This document shows, in pieces, positions 1-4,019 of a DNA stretch of 5,023 nt (the first letter of the stretch is position 1; every line of letters starts with the position of its first letter). The translations under genes and the position numbers were made by a program. The notes under the pieces are model-generated. The model searched no databases, was not told the DNA's origin, and saw only the letters and a list, made by a program, of their open reading frames with translations. Source of the DNA: Gammaproteobacteria bacterium (GTDB lineage Bacteria > Pseudomonadota > Gammaproteobacteria > Steroidobacterales > Steroidobacteraceae); assembly GCA_005877965.1 (NCBI GenBank), contig VBNP01000209.1, positions 1-5,023 on the forward strand. The letters run 5' to 3'.

Positions 1-1
1 T

Positions 2-574
2 ATCGTCAAGGTGATTTCGCCCGACACGTTCGAGCGGCTGATCTATGCCGGCAATGCGGTGCAGACGGTGCGCGCCAAGGACAAGAAGAAGGTGATCACG
101 GTGCGCACCTCGACCTTCCAGGCGACACCCGCGGGCAGCGCGGCGGCGCCGATCGAGGACGCAGCGGCGGCTGCCGACCCGGGCATCTCGTCGTTCGTGG
201 GCGAGGAGCTGTCGAAGTCCGACCGGCCGGAGCTCACCTCGGCGAAAATCATCGTGTCCGGCGGTCGCGCCATGCAGAGCCGCGAGAATTTCACCAAATA
301 CATCGAGCCAGTCGCCGATAGGCTTGGCGCCGCGATCGGCGCGTCGCGCGCGGCAGTCGATGCCGGCTACGCGCCCAACGACTGGCAGGTGGGCCAGACC
401 GGCAAGGTGGTGGCGCCGGAGCTCTACGTCGCGGTCGGCATTTCCGGCGCGATCCAGCATCTCGCCGGCATGAAGGATTCCAAGGTGATCGTGGCGATCA
501 ACAAGGACGAGGAGGCGCCGATCTTCCAGGTGGCCGACTACGGCCTGGTCGGCCCAGGAACTCGGCAAGATTAA
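2..574 (+). CDS. etfA: Electron transfer flavoprotein alpha subunit, 5'-partial, with a frameshifted C-terminus
   Basis: The alpha subunit of ETF binds FAD and carries electrons from acyl-CoA dehydrogenases to ETF-quinone oxidoreductase. The frame is open from base 2, so the gene starts upstream; the GTG at 11 is an internal valine. About 190 residues are present. Numbered from that GTG, the FAD domain starts near residue 75. It shows SGGRAMQSRENF (83-94), GASRAAVDAG (110-119), QVGQTGK (126-132), GISGAIQHLAGMKDS (143-157), AINKD (162-166) and IFQVADYGLV (171-180). Known FAD contacts of the human protein align with S112, R113, Q126, T130 and N164. After GLVG the reading goes off-family into PGTRQD and stops at 572-574. 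The usual ending, DLF..VVPEL followed by a lysine-rich tail, is missing. The +1 frame from 555 reads QELGKIKK and stops at 579-581, which looks like the original end. This implies a deletion of 3n+2 bases near 553. hbdA follows in the same direction. Family assignment is very secure; whether the product still works is not. Confidence 0.93.
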   Translation: MVKVISPDTFERLIYAGNAVQTVRAKDKKKVITVRTSTFQATPAGSAAAPIEDAAAAADPGISSFVGEELSKSDRPELTSAKIIVSGGRAMQSRENFTKYIEPVADRLGAAIGASRAAVDAGYAPNDWQVGQTGKVVAPELYVAVGISGAIQHLAGMKDSKVIVAINKDEEAPIFQVADYGLVGPGTRQD

Positions 575-581
575 GAAATAA
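555..581 (+). pseudogene. Out-of-frame remnant of the etfA 3' end
   Basis: The bases read QELGKIKK followed by TAA, in the +1 frame relative to the etfA reading that ends at 574. A short lysine-rich tail is typical of ETF alpha C-termini (the human protein ends ILKKK). Between the last family-like residues (GLVG, ending at 553) and this remnant, about eight residues of the conserved DLF..VVPE segment are absent. The simplest explanation is a small deletion of about 23 or 26 bases. A sequencing or assembly error cannot be excluded. Confidence 0.6.
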
Positions 582-694
582 AGAGTCGGCCGCCGCGGCC
601 TGTGGCGCTGCATTGCGGAAAAGCGTAAAAGATCGCCCCGCGGGGGACTTGGACGAGCGCAAAACCGCTCCGCACGGCAAGTCAGACGGACATC
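582..694. other. etfA-hbdA intergenic gap with two small GC-rich palindromes
   Basis: No gene is seen here. GGCCG-CCG-CGGCC at 588-600 can form a 5 bp stem, and CCCCGCGGGG at 636-645 is a perfect 10-base palindrome. Neither is followed by a T run, so neither looks like a Rho-independent terminator. No convincing -35/-10 pair was found, which fits read-through from etfA into hbdA. Confidence 0.4.
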
Positions 695-1576
695 ATGGCT
701 TTCAGCATCAAGAAAATCGGCGTGATCGGCGCCGGGCAGATGGGCAGCGGCATCGCGCATGTCTGCGCGCTCGCCGGTTTCGAGGTCAAGCTCAACGACG
801 TGTCGGCCGACCGCGTCAAGGCCGGCATCGCCACCATCAATGGCAACATGGCGCGGCAGATGAGCCGCAAGCGCATCAGCGAAGAGGATCGTCAGGCGGC
901 GCTCAAGCGCATCGCGCCCGCCGACAAGTTCGATGCCTTCGAGGATTGCGACCTTGTCATCGAGGCGGCGACCGAGAAGGAGGACGTCAAGCGCGCGATC
1001 TTCGCGACGCTGTGCCCTTCGCTCAAGCGCGACGCCATCATCGGCACCAACACCTCGTCGATCTCGATCACGCGGCTCGCCTCCTCGACCGACCGACCGG
1101 AGCGCTTCATCGGCATCCATTTCATGAACCCGGTGCCGCTGATGGAGCTGGTCGAGCTGATCCGCGGCATCGCCACCGGCGACGCCACCTTCGAAGCCAC
1201 CAAGCAGTTCGTGGACAAGCTCGGCAAGACCATCGCGGTGGCGGAGGATTTCCCCGCCTTCATCGTCAACCGCGTGCTGATGCCGATGATCAACGAGGCG
1301 ATCTACACGCTCTATGAAGGCGTCGGCAACGTGGAGGCGATCGACACCGCCATGCGGCTCGGCGCCCACCACCCGATGGGGCCGCTGGAGCTGGCCGACT
1401 TCATCGGGCTCGACACCTGTCTGTCGGTGATGCAGGTGCTGCACGATGGGCTGGCGGATTCCAAATACCGGCCGTGCCCGCTGCTGGTGAAATACGTCGA
1501 GGCCGGCTGGCTCGGCCGCAAGACCCAGCGCGGCTTTTACGACTACCGCGGCGACAAACCGGTGCCGACGAGGTAA
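695..1576 (+). CDS. hbdA: 3-hydroxybutyryl-CoA dehydrogenase
   Basis: This 293-residue enzyme oxidises (S)-3-hydroxybutyryl-CoA to acetoacetyl-CoA with NAD, in the cytoplasm, during short-chain fatty acid or butanoate metabolism. The N-terminal Rossmann domain carries GAGQMG at 12-17 in VIGAGQMGSGIAHVCALAGF, with the acidic D35 after strand 2. By alignment to human short-chain hydroxyacyl-CoA dehydrogenase the catalytic residues are S121, H142 (in GIHFMNPVP), E154 (in LVELI) and N192 (in FIVNR). All are present at the expected spacing. The C-terminal domain (about 190-285) has DTAMRLGAHHPMGPLELADFIGLD and ends in the family signature GRKTQRGFYDY. The length is normal for a single-domain HbdA/PaaH, with no enoyl-CoA hydratase fused. 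The ATG at 695 leaves the right length before the glycine loop; the ribosome site is weak (ACGGA, 686-690). It lies 120 bases after the etfA stop and is probably co-transcribed with it. Paralogues such as PaaH are hard to tell apart by sequence alone. Confidence 0.95.
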   Translation: MAFSIKKIGVIGAGQMGSGIAHVCALAGFEVKLNDVSADRVKAGIATINGNMARQMSRKRISEEDRQAALKRIAPADKFDAFEDCDLVIEAATEKEDVKRAIFATLCPSLKRDAIIGTNTSSISITRLASSTDRPERFIGIHFMNPVPLMELVELIRGIATGDATFEATKQFVDKLGKTIAVAEDFPAFIVNRVLMPMINEAIYTLYEGVGNVEAIDTAMRLGAHHPMGPLELADFIGLDTCLSVMQVLHDGLADSKYRPCPLLVKYVEAGWLGRKTQRGFYDYRGDKPVPTR

Positions 1577-1584
1577 CGGACGAA

Positions 1585-1684
1585 GGACAGACGCCAGAGG
1601 ATGGAGCCCTCCATCGTCGAAAGTGGATGCCCGGCACAAGGCCGGGCATGACGATCATTGAGAGTCTTATGCCCTCGTCTGTCC
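1585..1684. repeat. Compound palindromic repeat element in the convergent hbdA/GST gap
   Basis: The element has three nested or adjacent inverted repeats. The outer arms are perfect 9-base complements: GGACAGACG at 1585-1593 and CGTCTGTCC at 1676-1684. Inside are a 6 bp hairpin, GATGGA (1600-1605) with TCCATC (1610-1615), and a perfect 9 bp hairpin, ATGCCCGGC (1627-1635) with GCCGGGCAT (1641-1649) around the loop ACAAG. The last hairpin and its flanks, GTGGATGCCCGG...CCGGGCATGACGA, match a dispersed repeat I recognise from Bradyrhizobium and relatives, which yields the spurious peptide MPGLVPGIH on the minus strand. The element fills nearly the whole 114-base gap between two converging genes, ending 6 bases before the GST stop codon. 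It may also act as a bidirectional transcription barrier, although it has no T tract. Confidence 0.75.
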
Positions 1685-1690
1685 CTCCGC

Positions 1691-2323
1691 TTACGCCGCC
1701 GCGGCAAATTGCGGCGCGGTCTCGCGCCAGGCTGGCAGAGCCGAGACGCGGGCGAACCAGTCGCGCAGGTGCTTGTAGGGGTCGACCGGCAGCGCCGCCT
1801 CCTTGGCGTAGAACAGCGGTGCCGCGACCGAGAAATCGGCCAGCGTGACGCCAGTCCCCACGAGGTAAGGCTGCTTGGCCAGGTGGGTGTCGAGCACGCG
1901 AGCTTCGCGGTTGAAGCATTCGATGCCCTTGTCGACCGCCGCAGGCTCGGGTGCACCGATGTTCAGGATCTTCTTGACCAGGTTCTGAAAGATCAGCGGC
2001 TGGCAGCTTTCGCCGCCCCAGTGTGCGAGCTGCCAACACTCCCAGTGCAGGATATCGGCACGACTGCGCGGATTGTTCGGCAACAGCGTGTTGGGTTTCT
2101 GTTCGGCGAGATATTGCATGATCGCGGTCGATTCCCACAGTACGAAATCACCGTCGACCAGCGTCGGTGTGCGGCCGGTGGGATTGAGCGCGAGATAATC
2201 CACCGCGCGTTGTGCGCCCTTGGTCAGATCCACGAGCTCCAGTTCGAGCGGGAGCCCGAGATGGGCCGCGACGGCACGGACTTTCCAGGTATTCGGCGAG
2301 GGCGGGAATCCATAGAGCTTCAT
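1691..2323 (-). CDS. Glutathione S-transferase family protein
   Basis: A 210-residue cytosolic GST-type protein, the usual length for the family. The N-terminal thioredoxin-like domain (1-75) starts MKLYGFPPSPNTWKVRA, with S9 as the candidate residue that activates the glutathione thiol. The cis-proline is at T52-P53 in GRTPTLVDGD, and the glutathione gamma-glutamyl contact is ES at 64-65 in LWESTAIMQYLAE. The helical C-terminal domain (about 87-205) holds the N-capping box and folding motif, GVTLADFSVAAP (158-169, T160 and D163). The substrate site in this domain is too variable to predict a substrate. The ATG at 2321-2323 has a good ribosome site, GTAGGAG at 2336-2330, 6 bases away. The gene lies 73 bases after the SRPBCC gene on the same strand, so it is probably the third gene of the arsR transcript. 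The product could conjugate or isomerise a xenobiotic, or be a non-enzymatic binding protein. Confidence 0.9.
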   Translation of the reverse strand: MKLYGFPPSPNTWKVRAVAAHLGLPLELELVDLTKGAQRAVDYLALNPTGRTPTLVDGDFVLWESTAIMQYLAEQKPNTLLPNNPRSRADILHWECWQLAHWGGESCQPLIFQNLVKKILNIGAPEPAAVDKGIECFNREARVLDTHLAKQPYLVGTGVTLADFSVAAPLFYAKEAALPVDPYKHLRDWFARVSALPAWRETAPQFAAAA

Positions 2324-2396
2324 GTCCGACTCCTACTGTGGGTGAACGATCAGCATTTGCTGCGACATCTGCCAGGACTTCAGTACGCAAGCCAGC

Positions 2397-2837
2397 TCAG
2401 GCCAGGAACCGCGCCAGCTTCTCGAGCGAGCCGGTCCAGCCGTGTTGATGACGGTCGCGGGCGTCCTCGTCGAAGAACTGTTCGTGGATCAGCGTCAGCA
2501 GGGTGCCGTCGCCGTCGGGCTTGATCAGGATAGTCACCTGCGATTGCCGTTCCGGCGTCGACTTCCAAGCCCAGGAGAACACGAGCTTCTCGTTTGGTAC
2601 CACCTCGCGATAGACGCCGCTCACATCATGCTCTTCGCCGTCAGGCGAGCGCATGATCCAGCGATAGCGGCCGTCGACGCGGGCGTCGATTTCGGCGTGG
2701 AGCGGCTCGACGCCTTCCGGCCCCATCCAGCGTTTTATTTTTTCCGGGTCGGTCCAGGCGGCGAAGAGCTTGGCGGGCGGGGCGTTGAATCGGCGCTTGA
2801 GTGTAAGGCTGGGTTTGGTGGCTGTTTGGGTCGACAT
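2397..2837 (-). CDS. SRPBCC-fold protein of the AHSA1-like family
   Basis: A 146-residue protein of the START/Bet v 1-like (SRPBCC) fold, in the branch named after the C-terminal domain of the Hsp90 activator Aha1. Bacterial members are cytoplasmic, have a deep hydrophobic cavity and mostly unknown ligands; a role in Hsp90 activation should not be assumed. Family marks in order are the opening strand LTLKRRFNAPPAKLFAAWTD (11-30), the RWMGPEG turn (36-42), DGRYRWIM (55-62), SGVYREVVPNEKLVFSW (73-89), the TLLTLIHEQF strand (112-121) and the final helix HGWTGSLEKLARFL (132-145). The ATG at 2835-2837 has a perfect AGGAGG (2851-2846) at 8 bases, which fixes the start. The first 34 codons overlap the end of the arsR gene in another frame. 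ArsR and AHSA1-like genes are a frequent bacterial pair, so this protein may bind or process the signal that the repressor senses; that is inference. Confidence 0.9.
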   Translation of the reverse strand: MSTQTATKPSLTLKRRFNAPPAKLFAAWTDPEKIKRWMGPEGVEPLHAEIDARVDGRYRWIMRSPDGEEHDVSGVYREVVPNEKLVFSWAWKSTPERQSQVTILIKPDGDGTLLTLIHEQFFDEDARDRHQHGWTGSLEKLARFLA

Positions 2838-3169
2838 GAGTCATCCTCCTCCAAAAAAGCGGCGAGACGATCAAGTTGGGCGGACCAGAACCGCTCGTAT
2901 TTATTGAGCCAACGCATCGCCTCCTCCATCGGCGCTGCCGTTAGCCGGCAGGCGACGCTGCGGCCGGTCTTGGTGCGGGTGATCAGTCCGGCCTCGCTGA
3001 GCACGTCGAGGTGCTTCATCACTGCCGGTAGCGAGACCACAAAGGGCCGGGCGAGTTCGCTGACCGACAGGCTGTCTTCCTCGCCAAGCCGGGCGAGCAG
3101 CGCCCGCCGCGTTGGATCGGCGAGCGCGGCGAAGGTGCGGTTGAGCGGGTCAGGCTGATACTTAACCAT
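2735..3169 (-). CDS. ArsR-family winged-helix repressor, non-metal type
   Basis: A 144-residue DNA-binding regulator. The ArsR fold covers about residues 8-107: LNRTFAALADPTRRALLARL (9-28) is the classic first helices; the helix-turn-helix is SVSELARPFVVSLPAVMKHLDVL (35-57, recognition helix about 46-57); the wing follows (LITRTKTGRSVACRLT, 62-77). The helix WLNKYERFWSAQLDRLAAFLEE is the dimer helix. The ELCVCDL metal site of ArsR/SmtB is absent, so metal sensing through that site is unlikely. Residues 111-144 are a Pro/Ser-rich tail with no visible fold, encoded by bases that mainly serve the downstream SRPBCC gene (103-base overlap). The start is ATG at 3167-3169. It has no ribosome site and lies inside a perfect inverted repeat, so I predict a leaderless message and self-repression. 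The conserved ending LEED is encoded by the downstream gene's AGGAGG. The effector is unknown. Confidence 0.9.
   Translation of the reverse strand: MVKYQPDPLNRTFAALADPTRRALLARLGEEDSLSVSELARPFVVSLPAVMKHLDVLSEAGLITRTKTGRSVACRLTAAPMEEAMRWLNKYERFWSAQLDRLAAFLEEDDSCRPKQPPNPALHSSADSTPRPPSSSPPGPTRKK
2846..2851 (-). promoter_or_regulatory. Ribosome binding site of the SRPBCC gene inside arsR
   Basis: The minus strand reads GGAGGAGGATGACTC just before the SRPBCC ATG at 2837, with AGGAGG at 2851-2846 and an 8-base spacer. These bases are also arsR codons 107-109 (Glu-Glu-Asp). The site lets the SRPBCC gene be translated independently of arsR although arsR ribosomes run across it. It also decides the SRPBCC start. 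Confidence 0.75.
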
Positions 3170-3181
3170 CTAGTTAAGTAT
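3158..3181 (-). promoter_or_regulatory. Predicted ArsR operator overlapping the arsR start codon
   Basis: A perfect inverted repeat with 9-base arms, ATACTTAAC at 3158-3166 and GTTAAGTAT at 3173-3181, separated by 6 bases. The AT-rich dyad stands out in GC-rich DNA and has the size typical of ArsR-family operators. On the minus strand the spacer is TAGATG, so it contains the arsR start codon, and the downstream arm is codons 2-4 (Val-Lys-Tyr). The upstream arm covers the likely -10 element. A bound ArsR dimer would block the promoter and the start of the transcript. Binding itself is inferred. Confidence 0.8.
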
Positions 3182-3206
3182 TAGGCGAGGTCCGCCGCGG
3201 AGTCAA
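3177..3206 (-). promoter_or_regulatory. Predicted promoter of the arsR-SRPBCC-GST unit
   Basis: On the minus strand TTGACT at 3206-3201, preceded by C as in many rhizobial promoters, matches the housekeeping -35 box in five of six bases. AATACT at 3182-3177 is the best -10 (four of six) at an 18-base spacing; TAATAC, one base upstream, gives 17 but is a poorer match. Transcription would begin 6-8 bases further on, at about 3171-3169, that is on or next to the A of the arsR ATG, giving a leaderless message. Confidence 0.55.
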
Positions 3207-3303
3207 GAGGCCGCAATGGGCCGCTGCCAGTGCGCCGAGGTGACTCCGCTCCGGCGCCGCGTTGACCAATCGTTAACGTTCAGAATCCGCTAAAAAGCCC
3301 GCG
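3182..3303. other. Gap between arsR and the tlpA 3' end
   Basis: Apart from the -35 region of the arsR promoter, this stretch holds an isolated 8-base palindrome, CGTTAACG at 3271-3278, and a short A-rich run at 3292-3296 just after the tlpA stop. On the minus strand that run reads as AGC-GCGG-GCT followed by TTTT, a 3 bp stem too weak to call a terminator. No other gene is visible. Confidence 0.4.
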
Positions 3304-3966
3304 CTATCTCCCCAGCGCCGCACTCACCAGCTTGACGCCGTCCTCGCTCGCCCATTCGGCAGAGCCCGAGATCGTACCGATTTCGCAGCCGGAGGGATCG
3401 ACGAGCAGCGTGGTCGGCATGCCGATCGCCTTGCCGGCGATCTTGAGGTCTTGAAACACCTTGGCGCTCGGATCGGCGTAATAGGCGAGCCGCGTGACGC
3501 CGACCTCGCGCAGCCAGGCACGCGGCTTGTCCGGATCGCGGGTATCGATATTGACGGCGACGACCTCGAAGTCCGGTCCGCCCAGCTTGCCTTGCAGCGT
3601 GTCGAGCGCCGGCATTTCCTGACGGCAGGGGACGCACCAGGTGGCCCACAGATTGAACAGCACGGAGCGGCCCCGCCAGTCGGCCAGGCCGCGGCTGCGG
3701 CCGTCCGCGTCGTTGAAGGTGAGATCGGGCAGGCGCAGCGGCTTGCCTGCGACTGCAACGGCCGCGACTTCGCCACGCGCCAGAGGGGCAATGCGCCGTG
3801 CGAGCTCGACGGCGGGACGGCAGGCCGCCGCATCCGGATTGCGTATGGCGCTCCCGATCCCGTATACCGCCCCCACGAGCGCGCCTGCGGCCGCCAGCAG
3901 CACAACCGCGGCCACCCACCGGCGCCGGCGCGCGCTGTCGGGCGAAAGGTGCGGCTGGTCGGTCAT
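3304..3966 (-). CDS. tlpA: TlpA, membrane-anchored thioredoxin-like thiol:disulfide reductase
   Basis: From the ATG at 3964-3966 the protein has 220 residues, close to the 221 I recall for Bradyrhizobium japonicum TlpA. A basic stretch (RRRR, 14-17) precedes one membrane segment (about 18-39, VAAVVLLAAAGALVGAVYGI); the rest would be periplasmic. The thioredoxin domain holds the active site WCVPC (W110, C111, C114) in NLWATWCVPCRQEMPALD and the cis-proline P184 in GMPTTLLVDP. C49 and C194 lie 62 residues before and 83 after the first active-site cysteine, as in the structural disulfide of B. japonicum TlpA. In that species TlpA keeps the CuA site of cytochrome oxidase subunit II and the copper chaperone ScoI reduced, for aa3 oxidase assembly. 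A TTG at 3975 would add three residues, but the GAGGA at 3981-3977 would then be only 1 base away; it suits the ATG at 10 bases. It is divergent to argH across 53 bases. Confidence 0.95.
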   Translation of the reverse strand: MTDQPHLSPDSARRRRWVAAVVLLAAAGALVGAVYGIGSAIRNPDAAACRPAVELARRIAPLARGEVAAVAVAGKPLRLPDLTFNDADGRSRGLADWRGRSVLFNLWATWCVPCRQEMPALDTLQGKLGGPDFEVVAVNIDTRDPDKPRAWLREVGVTRLAYYADPSAKVFQDLKIAGKAIGMPTTLLVDPSGCEIGTISGSAEWASEDGVKLVSAALGR

Positions 3967-3976
3967 CGGCAGCAAA

Positions 3977-3981
3977 TCCTC
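3977..3981 (-). promoter_or_regulatory. Ribosome binding site deciding the tlpA start
   Basis: The minus strand reads GAGGA at 3981-3977. It is 10 bases from the ATG at 3966 and only 1 base from the in-frame TTG at 3975, so the ATG is the likely start. Confidence 0.6.
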
Positions 3982-4019
3982 GGTGATGCCACAGGCCGTG
4001 CTCTTCCAAAGGGCGTGAC

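Noticed and set aside
588..645. GC-rich palindromes after etfA as a terminator
   Set aside because: The stems are 5 bp or less with no following T run, and the same-strand hbdA follows closely.
613..1317. A 234-residue plus-strand frame overlapping hbdA
   Set aside because: It is the Arg/His-rich shadow of hbdA in another frame with no family resemblance.
1401..2138. A 245-residue minus-strand frame containing the peptide MPGLVPGIHF
   Set aside because: That peptide is the translation of the repeat hairpin at 1627-1649; the rest is out-of-frame GST and antisense hbdA.
1658..2524. A 288-residue open frame on the plus strand opposite the GST gene
   Set aside because: It is antisense to a well-supported GST with all family motifs, crosses the palindromic repeat and two gene boundaries, and resembles no family I know.
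2732..2745. An A-rich run (minus strand GGAAAAAATAAAACG) at the arsR stop, where a -1 slip would fuse ArsR to the SRPBCC frame
   Set aside because: The zero-frame heptamer is G AAA AAA, not a canonical slippery site; a fusion would lose the first SRPBCC strand, and the SRPBCC gene has its own perfect ribosome site.
2442..3158. A 238-residue plus-strand open frame opposite arsR and the SRPBCC gene
   Set aside because: It is antisense to two recognisable genes with good starts; a long antisense frame is expected in GC-rich DNA.
3973..3975. TTG as the tlpA start
   Set aside because: The only ribosome site would lie 1 base away; the ATG at 3964-3966 is properly spaced.
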